A stretch of 47,071 nucleotides of DNA from Paenibacillus alkaliterrae (GCF_021532375.1 NZ_JAKGAP010000039.1:1-47071); one strand, 5' to 3'; shown: positions 18,852 to 28,269, numbered from the stretch's first letter. The notes: generated by a model not told the origin, from the letters alone. Numbers and translations are program-made.

Positions 18852-18916
18852 ATTCTAAGGGACAGCAGAACGTGCCGCTTACCAATAAAACGACTTCCCG
18901 CTTTCGAAATTCCGAC
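18852..18916 (-). promoter_or_regulatory. AraC-type activator site and promoter of the LplB-like transport operon
   Basis: Read on the minus strand, AAGGTCGGAATTT and GAAGTCGTTTTAT have their GTCG cores 22 bp apart (CGAC at 18913-18916 and 18891-18894 on the plus strand). TAGAAT (ATTCTA 18852-18857) follows after 33 bp. The stretch around the proximal half-site is nearly identical to the one at 11581-11603 although the downstream genes are unrelated, which argues for functional conservation. Confidence 0.72.
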
Positions 18917-18937
18917 CTTATCCGGGACCATAAAGTA

Positions 18938-18970
18938 TAAAAGCCGATTCCGCTTACCGGAATCGGCTTT
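18938..18970 (-). terminator. Rho-independent terminator after the response regulator gene
   Basis: A perfect 12-bp stem (18941-18952 with 18958-18969) with loop CTTAC is followed on the minus strand by TTATACTTTAT. It separates the regulator transcript from the transport operon, which therefore needs its own promoter. Confidence 0.8.
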
Positions 18971-18974
18971 AGGC

Positions 18975-20582
18975 CTAATTTTGCTGCGTCCGTTTGCGAT
19001 AGTCCACCGGGTTCGCTCCGGTTGCTTTCTTGAAGATCGTCGAGAAGTACGACAAATTCGAGTAGCCGGAAGCGACCGCTATGTCGCTGACCGATTGCCC
19101 GGTATTGGCGAGCAGCTCCTTCGCGTATTCGATCCTGCTTTGCTGAAGGAAGTCCGAAAGCGACATTCCCGTCTCCTTCTTGAATATTCGCGTCAGGTAG
19201 TCAGGATTGAGGAATACATGGCTGGCGATGTGTTCCCGGGATAAGTCCTGCTCGCCGATCTGGTCCGCAATAAAACGTTTGACCTTGTCCACGACAGATA
19301 AATTTTCTTCTATGGCGTGGATGTGGTTCATCGTGACTTCGATCACGTACTTTACCCAATCCTGCAGGGACGCCAGCGAGCGAAGCACGGATTCCGGCTT
19401 GTCCGTCAGCAGGTTTTGGGCGAACACCTGATTGACCTGCAGGCCTTTGGACTGCAGGACGAAAAATATCATTTGAAGGAAGTCCTGGTAGAAGTCGTGC
19501 AGAGCCTGCGCATCGACGGAGCCGTCGAACGAATTCCATGCCTCCAAATATTTTGAAACCTGTTCCGCCAGCTTGTCCTTTGCACCCTGCTTCATCCATT
19601 CCGCCCATGCGGCGAGAGGAGCCGGTTCCAGCCGGCACACTTTTTTCTTAGTCTCACCGAGGATGAACGTCCGGTTAATCTGGGTCACGTTATTCTCGTC
19701 GAGCTGTTGAAGGGAGCGCAGCATGCTGGCCAATTCGTAAAGCGGCACCCGATCGCCGACGTAACAGCTGATATCACAATACAAATACTGATTGCAATTG
19801 CGGATGAACGCATCGCAATGCGCGCGTATTTCCCCCTCGTCCCCCAGCTTTTCGAAAGGAACGACAGTTAGCAAGGAACCGTCAGCTACCGGAATAACCG
19901 CCGCACCGGGTGTCTCTTCCATGCTTTCCTCCAGCACGTTTCGAAGGGCATATTCCATGATTCTCTGGTCCCGCTCGGACAGCTCTTTGTGCCAGCGCTG
20001 GACGCGGGTGTAAACGGGCAGGAACCGGATGTTTTCGGAATACGCGAGCCCTGCTTTCCGCAAGTGCCCGCAGAGCGCTTCCGGATTTGAAGGGATTTTC
20101 CGCTGAATCAGGTCCTGCCAGAAACGCTCCGCTACGACCGGCTGATGCGATTCCCAAAGCTGTCTATAATGATGATGGGTTTCCTCGAAGGAACGCAGCT
20201 CCCTTTCTTTGGCCATCTTGCCGAGCGCCCTGCCGATCACCGATTCGAGCTCCGAATAATCGACGGGCTTCAGCAAGTATTCGAAGCTGTCGAGTTGAAT
20301 GGCTTGCTTCGCGAACTGAAAATCCGAATGGCATGTCAGGAAGATCGTCTCGGTTTCGGGATAATGCTCCTTGACCCAAGCTGCCAATTCCAAACCCGAC
20401 CCTTGAGGCATTTCGATATCGCAAACCATTACATGCACGGAATGGGCTTGGAAGATTTCCTGTGCCTGCTTCAGACTGTGCGCCGTGTACACGGACCCGA
20501 CATTCAGGCGCTCCCAATGAACGCCCGCCTGCAGTCCTCTCACCGCGTGAACTTCATCGTCCACAAGCAGCGCATGATACAT
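18975..20582 (-). CDS. YesN-like response regulator, AraC-type output (pectin locus)
   Basis: The protein has 535 residues. The receiver has acidic D8/D9, phosphoacceptor D55 (VMVCDIEMP) and LLKPV. The C-terminal 100 residues contain two helix-turn-helix units (SREHIASHVFLNPDYLTRIFKKETG and VSDIAVASGYSNLSYFSTIFKKATG). GTGAGGTGA precedes ATG 20582. It lies 11 bp after the kinase gene. Because AraC-type dimers bind direct half-sites about two helical turns apart, it is the best candidate to bind the 22-bp GTCG repeats at four promoters of this locus, one of which lies just downstream of its own terminator. Confidence 0.94.
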   Translation of the reverse strand: MYHALLVDDEVHAVRGLQAGVHWERLNVGSVYTAHSLKQAQEIFQAHSVHVMVCDIEMPQGSGLELAAWVKEHYPETETIFLTCHSDFQFAKQAIQLDSFEYLLKPVDYSELESVIGRALGKMAKERELRSFEETHHHYRQLWESHQPVVAERFWQDLIQRKIPSNPEALCGHLRKAGLAYSENIRFLPVYTRVQRWHKELSERDQRIMEYALRNVLEESMEETPGAAVIPVADGSLLTVVPFEKLGDEGEIRAHCDAFIRNCNQYLYCDISCYVGDRVPLYELASMLRSLQQLDENNVTQINRTFILGETKKKVCRLEPAPLAAWAEWMKQGAKDKLAEQVSKYLEAWNSFDGSVDAQALHDFYQDFLQMIFFVLQSKGLQVNQVFAQNLLTDKPESVLRSLASLQDWVKYVIEVTMNHIHAIEENLSVVDKVKRFIADQIGEQDLSREHIASHVFLNPDYLTRIFKKETGMSLSDFLQQSRIEYAKELLANTGQSVSDIAVASGYSNLSYFSTIFKKATGANPVDYRKRTQQN

Positions 20583-20593
20583 GATTCATCACC

Positions 20594-22330
20594 TCACGGT
20601 TCTTTCTTATTTATGGGAATGGAAATCCGCACAACGGCTCCCGATTCGTTTTCGTTATAGAAGTCAATATCCGCCCGGTCTTCATACAGCAAGCGAAGCC
20701 TGCGCCTTGCGTTCCAAATCCCGATCTGTTCCCCGTTCTCGTTGACCGGTTCCCCTTCGAGCAAAAGCCGCTGAAGCACCTCCTCCGGAAATCCGGGACC
20801 CGTGTCCTTAATATGAATGACGAGACGCGAATCTCCCCCGGTCTCCTCTTTGCCGACTTCGACCGATATCCGGATCGGCTCATCCATGTTGACCGCGTAT
20901 TTGATCGTGTTTTCCACCATAGTCTGAACGATCAAAGGCGGAACCTCCGTATCCAGCAGATGGTCAGGCCGCTCGACATAGTATTGGAAGCTATCGGGAA
21001 ATCGAAGCTGCTGGATCCTCAAATAGTTTGCCGTGTGGGCGAGTTCGTCCCTGAGCGCCACAAAATAGGAATTGCTGCGAAACATGAACCGGAAGTAGGA
21101 CACCAGACATTTGGTCATTTCCTGGATCAGGACGTAATCCCTCACCGTCGCCAGATTATAAATGATATTGAGCGAATTCAAAAAAAAGTGCGGATTGATC
21201 TGAAGCTGCAAATGGCGGAGCTCCGCTCGTTGATTATTTAATTTTTCCTCATACACGTTTATTTTAAGCTCGTGAATCTCGGTGATCATACGGTTGAACG
21301 TTTCGTTTACAATCTCGAACTCGGTCGAGGTCGGCGCCTGCTCCAGCCTGGAATCCCAGTTGCCGTCCCGAAGCTTCCGCATGGCAACGACAATCCGCTT
21401 AACCGGATTCAGGAATACGCTTCTCATCATAAAGACGAAGAGAACCAGAAACAGAAGGGCAATCATCGAGATGAAGGAAGAGATCCGCTGCAGATAGGGA
21501 AGCTTCTGAAGGATCGTGCTGTCGGGCACAGCCACCACCAGATTAAATTTGCCCTGCGTGGAAGGCTCGCCCATTACAAGATACTGATCCTTGCCCTCCC
21601 CTGTGATGGCATAGGAATCTTCGGGGAATTCCAAGTCGATTTCCTTGTCCTGAATCAGGTCCGTGTGGCTGATCGGCTCGTTGTTGTCCGTCGTAATGAG
21701 CGCAACGCCGGATTCGCCCAGATCGATCAGATTAAGCGGCACCATCAGCTTATCGCTGCTCATCCACGCCCCCATATACACATTGCCGGACTTCAATAGA
21801 TGGAACAGGTAGTAATCGCTCTCGCCCTCCCAGAGATGCCAGCGTGCGTAATCGATTGTCCGGGCGTTAAGTTCAATCATTTCCAATATTTCGTTCCGCG
21901 CCGCCTCGCGCGATTCATAAGTATCCATGGAGGATTGCATCACCAGGTCGCGGTTGGGCTCGGAATAGACGAAAAAAGCGTCCAGAATCGGGTAGTACCC
22001 GAGATCTTCCCGCATCATATTATACAGGCTGATTTTGGCAATGTTATAGCGATCCTCGTCCGCTTCTTTGGGAAATTCGAGATCAAGCACGTTCAAATCG
22101 CTCTCCAGCGTATTGGCCAGGTACTTATCCACTTCTTCGAGATTGCGGTCGATCTGGTCCTTGTACAGACTCAACATATTTTTGTTGGATTGCGCCACCT
22201 GATTTCGGACTACGTCGACGGAATAAAAATTATTGACGATAAGAATGGTAACCAGTGGGACGAAAATGACGAGAACGGCGGCAAAAAATTTGAAGCGCAG
22301 GGAATTGACTACCGGTTTTATTCTGAGCAT
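20594..22330 (-). CDS. YesM-like sensor histidine kinase (pectin locus)
   Basis: The protein has 578 residues. A membrane helix at about 13-33, an extracytoplasmic sensor of roughly 250 residues (Cache-like) and a second helix at about 285-307 precede a HAMP segment. The His_kinase domain has LQLQINPHFFLNSLNIIYNLA, and the HATPase has MVENTIKYAVN and IHIKDTGPGF. GGAGGAAC precedes ATG 22330. It is the cognate sensor for the adjacent regulator. The likely signal is an extracellular sugar or loaded binding protein, by analogy. Confidence 0.94.
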   Translation of the reverse strand: MLRIKPVVNSLRFKFFAAVLVIFVPLVTILIVNNFYSVDVVRNQVAQSNKNMLSLYKDQIDRNLEEVDKYLANTLESDLNVLDLEFPKEADEDRYNIAKISLYNMMREDLGYYPILDAFFVYSEPNRDLVMQSSMDTYESREAARNEILEMIELNARTIDYARWHLWEGESDYYLFHLLKSGNVYMGAWMSSDKLMVPLNLIDLGESGVALITTDNNEPISHTDLIQDKEIDLEFPEDSYAITGEGKDQYLVMGEPSTQGKFNLVVAVPDSTILQKLPYLQRISSFISMIALLFLVLFVFMMRSVFLNPVKRIVVAMRKLRDGNWDSRLEQAPTSTEFEIVNETFNRMITEIHELKINVYEEKLNNQRAELRHLQLQINPHFFLNSLNIIYNLATVRDYVLIQEMTKCLVSYFRFMFRSNSYFVALRDELAHTANYLRIQQLRFPDSFQYYVERPDHLLDTEVPPLIVQTMVENTIKYAVNMDEPIRISVEVGKEETGGDSRLVIHIKDTGPGFPEEVLQRLLLEGEPVNENGEQIGIWNARRRLRLLYEDRADIDFYNENESGAVVRISIPINKKEP

Positions 22331-22410
22331 TGCCGCCGTTCCTCCTTCATATACGCTTGACTTTTCTTTGTATTATATATCTTCTCATTCATTTGCGATA
22401 TACGCCAAAA

Positions 22411-22436
22411 GAAGGGCGGCGTTCCCGCCGCCCTTC
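22411..22436 (-). terminator. Rho-independent terminator after the GH3 gene
   Basis: A perfect 11-bp GC-rich stem (22411-22421 with 22426-22436) with loop TTCC is followed on the minus strand by TTTTGG. It ends the GH78-GH3 transcript before the kinase gene. Confidence 0.8.
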
Positions 22437-22443
22437 CGCTGCT

Positions 22444-24705
22444 TTACCGTCTATTCCCGTATTTCTCCGTGCGGGCATCCGTGATCACGCCGCTCCAATT
22501 GAGGCCGTAAGCAAAGTCGTAGGCACGACCGGCCGAATCTACGTAGACCTCCATGTCATGAGGCACATCTTCGAACTGCTCTTCCACCGTTTTCATATGC
22601 GCCGGCATTTGGAAAGGAAGCAGCGCCTGCGGTTCGAACGCTCCCGAGAGGATATCCAGAACCGCCTGGTCCTGCACGCCGAAATGGGCGACGATAGCAT
22701 CGGCTTCCCGTTCGAATTCCGCGATGACCGCGGGATTGGACAGCAGAATGGAGACGATCACCGGTTTCCCGCCCATACGCTTCTTGGTGTCAATCACGGC
22801 TTCGAGGTCGCCGGCATTCGAGACGGTGACGGTTTTCCCCTTATAGGAGCGGTTCAACACATCCCGGGAATCCCCGGCCAGGCTGGTTTCACGCGCATGC
22901 TCGGCGGTGTATGGCCCGTATTGGAGGCTGATCGGCACATAGCCGCTGCTCCCTGTCTCCGCGTCCGCCTTGCTGTAGCCCTTCGTCGACCGCGGGCTTT
23001 CGATGCATAATAGAGCGAAATCCGCTTCCTCCGGCCGATCTGTAACCTCGAAATATTTTCGAACCAAGTCCAGGTTTACAGGATATTCCTCCGAAGCCGG
23101 GATTGGCATTCCCATCCAATCCGTGTCCGCGGGGAGGCTCCGCTTCGGAATATATACGGTTTTCTTCTTCGGAAGAGGCAGCACGCCTTCGTTTTTCAAT
23201 AGAACGATGGACCGGAGCTGGGCTTGGTAGCCCGCTTCCATGAAGGCGGGGCAGCCTACGATGGCGGCCGTTTCGACGACCTGCAGATAAGGATTCTCAA
23301 ACAAGCCCAGCCGGAACATATTTTTCAGCAGACGGACCGCCGATTGTTCGAAACGCCGGCGCATGAACGGTTCCCCATGCTCCCGGACGCCAATGTTGTA
23401 TGCCTCGATGACAGGTCCCGCTTCGTTGTTGCCGCCGAATTGATCGACGCCCGCCATCAGCAGCTTATAGTGGCGTTCGGCTACCGTATAGCCTTCTTCC
23501 ACGCCCCAGCAGCGTCCTCCCGGAAACAGACGGGTTATATCTTCGCCTTCGTCGGCCGTAATGCCCCAGTCGGTGCAAACGACGCCGTCGTAGCCGTATT
23601 TCTCTCTGAGCAAATCGTTGATGAGATAAGCATTGTAGGCGTTGCCGACGTCCTCGCCGTTTTTGGAATCCATCCCCACGGAAATCGTGTAGTAAGGCAT
23701 CACAGCCGATGCCTGCCCGGTTTTGCCGGAAAGACGGAACGCCCCTTCGGTGAAAGGAATGAGATGCTCGTCGAAGTTGCCGCCGGGATAGACCGCATAT
23801 TTGCCGTAGCCGAAATGCGCGTCCCGCCCCCCTTCGCCCGAGCCGCCGCCCGGCCAATGTTTTACCATCGCGTTGACGCTGCCGTATCCCCAGCCGTCCG
23901 AGATTTCCGCTTCCCCTTCCGACGTTTGGAAGCCGTCCACATAGGCCCTGGCCATATCGGCAGCAAGCTGCGGATCTTCGCCGAACGTCATGCCGAAACG
24001 GAACCATCTCGGATCGGTCGCGATATCGACTTGGGGCGACAGCGCGGTGGCAAGTCCAAGCGCGCGGTACTCTTTCGACGCGATATCGCCGAATTGGCGG
24101 GTGACCTCCGGATCGAACGTGGCAGCAAGTCCCATGCTCTCCGGCCACATGGAAATCGTTCCACCGGCGCCTGCGTTGAATTCTTTGGACGTATCCGAAC
24201 CGTGCCGGGGATCCGAGCTGTTATTGGCCGGAATGCCGAGGCCGATGCTTTCGGCGTACGCTTGCACGTTATTGTTCCAGACCGCGGCCGTCTCCGGGCT
24301 CTGTACCCGGGTCAACAGAATGTGCCGAATGTGATCGTCTTTGATAAAAGCGAGCTGCTGGTCGGACAGGTCCCCCGGCTCCGCCCCGCTTTCCGCGAAC
24401 GCCTTGCCGCCGCCGTAAGTTGCCGGAAACCAGCCCATATTGCCCGGTATCGCCTGATGGCTGCTGTAAAGCATGAGGCCGGCAATCTGTTCGATCGTCA
24501 TTTTGGAAGCCAGATCCTTCGCACGGACTTCAGCCGGCAGCCTCCAATCCTCGTATGGATCCAGTTTTCCGTCCTTGTTGAGGTCCTTGAAGGCCAGCCC
24601 GTCCTGCTGCAATATACGGACTCCCGACGATTCGGAATAGCCCAGAACAGGACCTCCCGCATTGCGCACATATCGGATCGCCGTGTTTTTCTTTGCTTCT
24701 TGCAT
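22444..24705 (-). CDS. glycoside hydrolase family 3 beta-glycosidase
   Basis: The start ATG 24705 (MQEAKKNTAIRY) follows AAAGGCGG; a longer reading to 24825 overlaps the rhamnosidase. The protein has about 753 residues and no signal peptide. The GH3 barrel has PQVDIATDPRWFR, FGEDPQLAADMARAYV, KHWPGGGSGEGGRDAHF and the nucleophile aspartate in VVCTDWG. The C-terminal sandwich has VLLKNEGVLPLP. A short calcium-loop-like stretch, DLNKDGKLDPYED, lies near the N-terminus. It lies 13 bp after the GH78 gene. Substrate (xylosidase, arabinosidase or glucosidase) cannot be told apart by eye; a role on pectin-derived oligosaccharides fits the operon. Confidence 0.92.
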   Translation of the reverse strand: MQEAKKNTAIRYVRNAGGPVLGYSESSGVRILQQDGLAFKDLNKDGKLDPYEDWRLPAEVRAKDLASKMTIEQIAGLMLYSSHQAIPGNMGWFPATYGGGKAFAESGAEPGDLSDQQLAFIKDDHIRHILLTRVQSPETAAVWNNNVQAYAESIGLGIPANNSSDPRHGSDTSKEFNAGAGGTISMWPESMGLAATFDPEVTRQFGDIASKEYRALGLATALSPQVDIATDPRWFRFGMTFGEDPQLAADMARAYVDGFQTSEGEAEISDGWGYGSVNAMVKHWPGGGSGEGGRDAHFGYGKYAVYPGGNFDEHLIPFTEGAFRLSGKTGQASAVMPYYTISVGMDSKNGEDVGNAYNAYLINDLLREKYGYDGVVCTDWGITADEGEDITRLFPGGRCWGVEEGYTVAERHYKLLMAGVDQFGGNNEAGPVIEAYNIGVREHGEPFMRRRFEQSAVRLLKNMFRLGLFENPYLQVVETAAIVGCPAFMEAGYQAQLRSIVLLKNEGVLPLPKKKTVYIPKRSLPADTDWMGMPIPASEEYPVNLDLVRKYFEVTDRPEEADFALLCIESPRSTKGYSKADAETGSSGYVPISLQYGPYTAEHARETSLAGDSRDVLNRSYKGKTVTVSNAGDLEAVIDTKKRMGGKPVIVSILLSNPAVIAEFEREADAIVAHFGVQDQAVLDILSGAFEPQALLPFQMPAHMKTVEEQFEDVPHDMEVYVDSAGRAYDFAYGLNWSGVITDARTEKYGNRR

Positions 24706-24718
24706 CGTTATTCCGCCT

Positions 24719-27604
24719 TTACTCGCGAATTTGGGAAAGCTCCCGGCTGATGGCCTCGTATTGCTCTTGAGAAATGACACTGCCCATGGGGCTATTGGCC
24801 GCCGCTCCAAGAGGCAGGCCCGCAAAGTGTTTCAAATTATCGGCAAATCCCGGCGCATGACGATCCAGTATTTGTTTGGCCGTTTCCCATTGAACGACTT
24901 CGCTAAGTCGCATCTCGGGAGAATAAGTCCGGTAAGAAGACTCCGTCCTGGGGATTGTGAACACGTAACGGCCTGATCCGGTTTCCACCCGGACCCCTTC
25001 CGCCTCCTGCGTGATGGACAAGATTCCTTCGTCCTTCACGCTTGCTTTCACCTCGTCCGCATGCGCTCCGCGCAGCAGGATCGACGCGGCTGCGCCAGCC
25101 GGAACGACGGCCTCGACTTCGATTTGTCCGTCAACGAACGTCCATCCGGCTTCCACAGTACCGTACATCGATTCATACGATGCCCGGGCATGGCTCAGCC
25201 GCCCGCCCGTGAAGTCGGGCTCGATCCGGACTTTCTTGTAGCCGGGCTGTTCCGCATCCGGCGAAAGACCGGCAATTTTACGATACATCCATTCCCCCAC
25301 CGCCCCATAGGCGTAATGGTTGAAGGAATTCATGTCGTCGCTCCAGAACGAGCCGTCCGGCTTGATCCCGTCCCAGTGCTCCCAAATCGTGGTCGCGCCC
25401 TTGGAAACGGAATAGAGCCAGGAAGGATACGTTTTCTGAAGAAGAAGCTTAACCGCTGTTTCATGGTATCCATTGTCCGACAGCGCGAAGCAAAGATATG
25501 GCGTTCCTACGAAACCCGTGGTCAGGTGGTAGTCGTTTTCCAAGATCATGTCATTCAGGTCCCGCGCAATTCTTGCACGGTCCTTGGGTTCGGCTAAATC
25601 GAACACGAGAGCCAGCACATGCGCGGTCTGCGTTCGGGCAGCGACCCTCCCGTTCGGCGTGATGAATTCGTCGCGGTACGCCGCAGCGATCCGCTCCGCC
25701 AGCATCCCGTAATAAGCGGCGTCCTCCGCAAGGCCAAGCACACCCGCGGCATCCCGTACGATTCTTGTGGAAAGCGCGAAATAGGCCGCCGTTACCATAT
25801 GGTTCGGAGTGGCGCCCATATAGCTGCCTTCCTTGGCGTCCAAAGCCAGCCAATCTCCGAAATGGAAGCCCGTGTTCCAAATATGCTCGGTGTCGCCTTG
25901 GGAGCGGATGAAATCCACCCAACCCTTCATGCTGTCGTATTGCTCGGCGAGAATTCGCTTGTCAGCAAGGCTCATATACAAGGCCCACGGAATCACCGTC
26001 GCAGCGTCGCCCCACGCAGCGGACGAATACCCCTGAATGATATTCGGCACGACGAATGGAATCTGGCCGTCCGCCAGCTGGTCCGCTTTCAGATCGCGCA
26101 GCCACTTGGTGAAGAACGGACCGCCGTTGTAATTGAACAAAGCCGTCCCGGCGAATACTTGCGCGTCCCCCGTCCAGCCGAGGCGTTCGTCGCGCTGCGG
26201 GCAGTCCGTCGGAACGTCGAGAAAGTTGCCCCGCTGGCCCCATACGATGTTCCGCTGCAGTTGATTGACCATTTCATCTGAGCATTCGAACGCTCCCGTC
26301 CGTTCCATATCGGAATGAATCACTTCGCCGGTAAAGGCTTCGGGGGACAATCCTCTCTCCTGATCCGGGTAGCCTTCCACCTTGACATACCGGAATCCCT
26401 GGAATGTAAAATGAGGCGCGTAGGTTTCGGTGCCTAAGCCTTTGGCGATGTACGTGACCAACTGTTTGGCCGTGCGGATATTGCCCATGTAGAAGTTGCC
26501 GTCCTTGTCCAGCACTTCGGCATGGGTCAGCTTGATTACCGTGCCCTCCGGCGCTGTAACGGTAACGCGGATGCGGCCCACCATATTCTGACCCATATCC
26601 AGCAGGGTATCGCCAGACGGCGTGACGATCACAGCCTGCGGTTTCAGCGTTTGCGTCACACGGATCGGAACGCTCTCTTGCGCGACCAAATGGGTGAGCG
26701 GCAGTTCCAGCCGCTCGGCAATGCCCCACGAAGAGTCGTCGAAACCCGGCTCGCTCCACCCGGTTTGCTCCATACGGGCGTCATACGTTTCTCCGTCATA
26801 AATCTCGGAGAACCGAATCGCTCCCGTCGAGGCTCTCCAGGTTGGATCGGATCCGATCACCTCTTCGGTACCGTCTTTATAGCTAATATGCAGCTGTACA
26901 AGAACGGAACGGCGGTCTCCGTAATGGTTGGCCTTATTTTCCCAGCCCAGCCGCCCTTTATACCAGCCGCCCGCCACCATAACGCCGATGGCATTGCCGC
27001 CTTCCCGAATCTGCGCCGTCACATCGTAGGTCTGGTAGGCTTGGCGGAGCCGATAGCTGGTCCAACCAGGCGCAAGCACGGCGTCTCCGACCTTTTCTCC
27101 GTTAAGGTAAAGCTCATACACCCCCGCAGCGGTTGCATAAATGCGCGCCGAAGCGATTTCTGCGCTCTTCAGCGAGAAGGGCTTGCGAAGCAGGAATGCC
27201 GGCTCCGCTTGTGGGTCGATTGATTCGGGCGACGGCGAAATCCACTGCGCCTCCCATTCCTGCGCGCCGAAGAAAGCCGTTTCCCACCACGCCGGCTCGC
27301 TCCATTCGGACTCGCGTCCGAAATTGTCCCATGCCTTCACCCGGTACAGGTACCGGGTGCGCGAGGAGAGCGCTGGCCCAACGTACGGAACCAGAACGTT
27401 TTCGTCCGACTCCCGGCGCCCAGAATCCCACAGCGGCTCATCAAAACTTCCGTTCTCTCCGGCGGTCTGCATACGATAGGCCTTTTGCACGGTCCCCTGA
27501 CGGTCGGATTCAAGACGCCAGCTGGTGCGCGGGTGAGCTACATCGGTCCCGAGCAGGTGCCGTTGGTATTCCGCGGTTAGATGAGTTGCCTTCAGTTCTG
27601 CCAT
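24719..27604 (-). CDS. alpha-L-rhamnosidase, GH78
   Basis: The protein has 961 residues in the canonical GH78 order. An N-terminal sandwich (TSWRLESDRQGTVQKAYRMQ, YLYRVKAWDNFGRESEWS) and a carbohydrate-binding sandwich (ARIYATAAGVYELYLNGEKVGDAVLAPGWTSY) come first. The (alpha/alpha)6 barrel follows with CPQRDERLGWTGDAQVF carrying catalytic acidic residues, then ATTIWEHWDG and SFNHYAYGAVGEWMY, and a C-terminal sandwich. There is no signal peptide, so it acts on imported oligosaccharides, releasing L-rhamnose from rhamnogalacturonan fragments or glycosides. GGGAG precedes ATG 27604. Its promoter at 27655-27719 carries the shared activator motif. Confidence 0.95.
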   Translation of the reverse strand: MAELKATHLTAEYQRHLLGTDVAHPRTSWRLESDRQGTVQKAYRMQTAGENGSFDEPLWDSGRRESDENVLVPYVGPALSSRTRYLYRVKAWDNFGRESEWSEPAWWETAFFGAQEWEAQWISPSPESIDPQAEPAFLLRKPFSLKSAEIASARIYATAAGVYELYLNGEKVGDAVLAPGWTSYRLRQAYQTYDVTAQIREGGNAIGVMVAGGWYKGRLGWENKANHYGDRRSVLVQLHISYKDGTEEVIGSDPTWRASTGAIRFSEIYDGETYDARMEQTGWSEPGFDDSSWGIAERLELPLTHLVAQESVPIRVTQTLKPQAVIVTPSGDTLLDMGQNMVGRIRVTVTAPEGTVIKLTHAEVLDKDGNFYMGNIRTAKQLVTYIAKGLGTETYAPHFTFQGFRYVKVEGYPDQERGLSPEAFTGEVIHSDMERTGAFECSDEMVNQLQRNIVWGQRGNFLDVPTDCPQRDERLGWTGDAQVFAGTALFNYNGGPFFTKWLRDLKADQLADGQIPFVVPNIIQGYSSAAWGDAATVIPWALYMSLADKRILAEQYDSMKGWVDFIRSQGDTEHIWNTGFHFGDWLALDAKEGSYMGATPNHMVTAAYFALSTRIVRDAAGVLGLAEDAAYYGMLAERIAAAYRDEFITPNGRVAARTQTAHVLALVFDLAEPKDRARIARDLNDMILENDYHLTTGFVGTPYLCFALSDNGYHETAVKLLLQKTYPSWLYSVSKGATTIWEHWDGIKPDGSFWSDDMNSFNHYAYGAVGEWMYRKIAGLSPDAEQPGYKKVRIEPDFTGGRLSHARASYESMYGTVEAGWTFVDGQIEVEAVVPAGAAASILLRGAHADEVKASVKDEGILSITQEAEGVRVETGSGRYVFTIPRTESSYRTYSPEMRLSEVVQWETAKQILDRHAPGFADNLKHFAGLPLGAAANSPMGSVISQEQYEAISRELSQIRE

Positions 27605-27654
27605 TTCAGTATTCTCCCTTTCTTTCTCCGTGATGAGTCTGATAGCCTAATTTT

Positions 27655-27719
27655 ATTTTACCGAATTCCATCCTCCGTCCGCTTGCGGTATAACGACTTT
27701 ATGTTTATGGTTTTCCGAC
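27655..27719 (-). promoter_or_regulatory. AraC-type activator site and promoter of the GH78-GH3 operon
   Basis: On the minus strand TTGGTCGGAAAAC and AAAGTCGTTATAC have GTCG cores 22 bp apart (CGAC 27716-27719 and 27694-27697 on the plus strand). TAAAAT (ATTTTA 27655-27660) follows after exactly 33 bp. The layout matches the sites at 11550 and 18852. Confidence 0.68.
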
Positions 27720-27821
27720 CAAAAAGGCCGCCTTCCTAGTCGAAAGTACGGATTTCCGCCTTATCGGTCGGAAATCTGTTTTTCTACCCTTTATATAGCT
27801 CACTCAAGACAATAAATTAAG

Positions 27822-27849
27822 CCGGGTACATTTCGCCCCGGTCTTTTTT
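27822..27849 (+). terminator. orphan plus-strand terminator
   Basis: CCGGG (27822-27826) pairs with CCCGG (27837-27841) and is followed by TCTTTTTT, a proper T-run on the plus strand. No plus-strand gene lies upstream. It may end a small RNA or be left from a deleted gene. Otherwise 27605-27890 holds only the GH78 promoter. Confidence 0.5.
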
Positions 27850-27889
27850 GTGCCGCGAGACCGTCAGAATCGTTGCATGACACCCATGC

Positions 27890-28190
27890 CTAGAATGGAA
27901 ATATATAAACTGTAAAGTCGACTGTATCCGGATCTTTAATAACTTGTACTTCACGAATAACTTTTCGAAGGATTTCTTGACGTTGTTCGAAGATCAGTTC
28001 GATGGATTAAGCCAAAAATAGTAATCCGCCGCTTCCTTTAAAATGTTCGCCGACATTTCCGCACCTTTATATCGTTCTATCGCCGTCGGGAGATCGTACC
28101 GCCGTTGATTTAGCTTCGTTTCGGCTTCCTTGAATTGTTTTAACAGACTTTCACCGGCTAGAAGATACGTACCTCTGGGCATGTCTGCAG
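27890..28190 (-). pseudogene. serine recombinase C-terminal remnant, frameshifted
   Basis: One frame reads LLKQFKEAETKLNQRRYDLPTAIERYKGAEMSANILKEAADYYFWLN and stops at 27994. A one-base shift continues into IELIFEQRQEILRKVIREVQ and VDFTVYIFPF, ending at 27892. Together this looks like the coiled-coil and tail of a large serine site-specific recombinase (SpoIVCA/resolvase type). The catalytic N-terminal domain and recombinase domain are missing. The left-over piece abuts the terminator of the GH105 gene. Assignment rests on overall pattern. Confidence 0.5.
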
Positions 28191-28221
28191 CAAAAAAAAG
28201 AGACCGCCTCAGCGGTCTCTT
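28190..28221 (-). terminator. Rho-independent terminator of the GH105 gene
   Basis: AGAGACCGC (28199-28207) pairs perfectly with GCGGTCTCT (28212-28220), loop CTCA. On the minus strand it is followed by TTTTTTTT. It lies 48 bases past the GH105 stop. Confidence 0.9.
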
Positions 28222-28269
28222 GTCAATTTTTATACCGTACATATCCATTTCAGACTGCGTAGCTACTTC

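Noticed and set aside
23224..24750. 508-codon plus-strand open frame
   Set aside because: It is antisense to the GH3 gene, whose motifs are complete and unambiguous.
27738..27770. A further GTCG pair (27739 and 27767) as a fifth activator site
   Set aside because: The spacing is 28 bp rather than 22, there is no -10 box at the expected distance, and no plus-strand gene follows.
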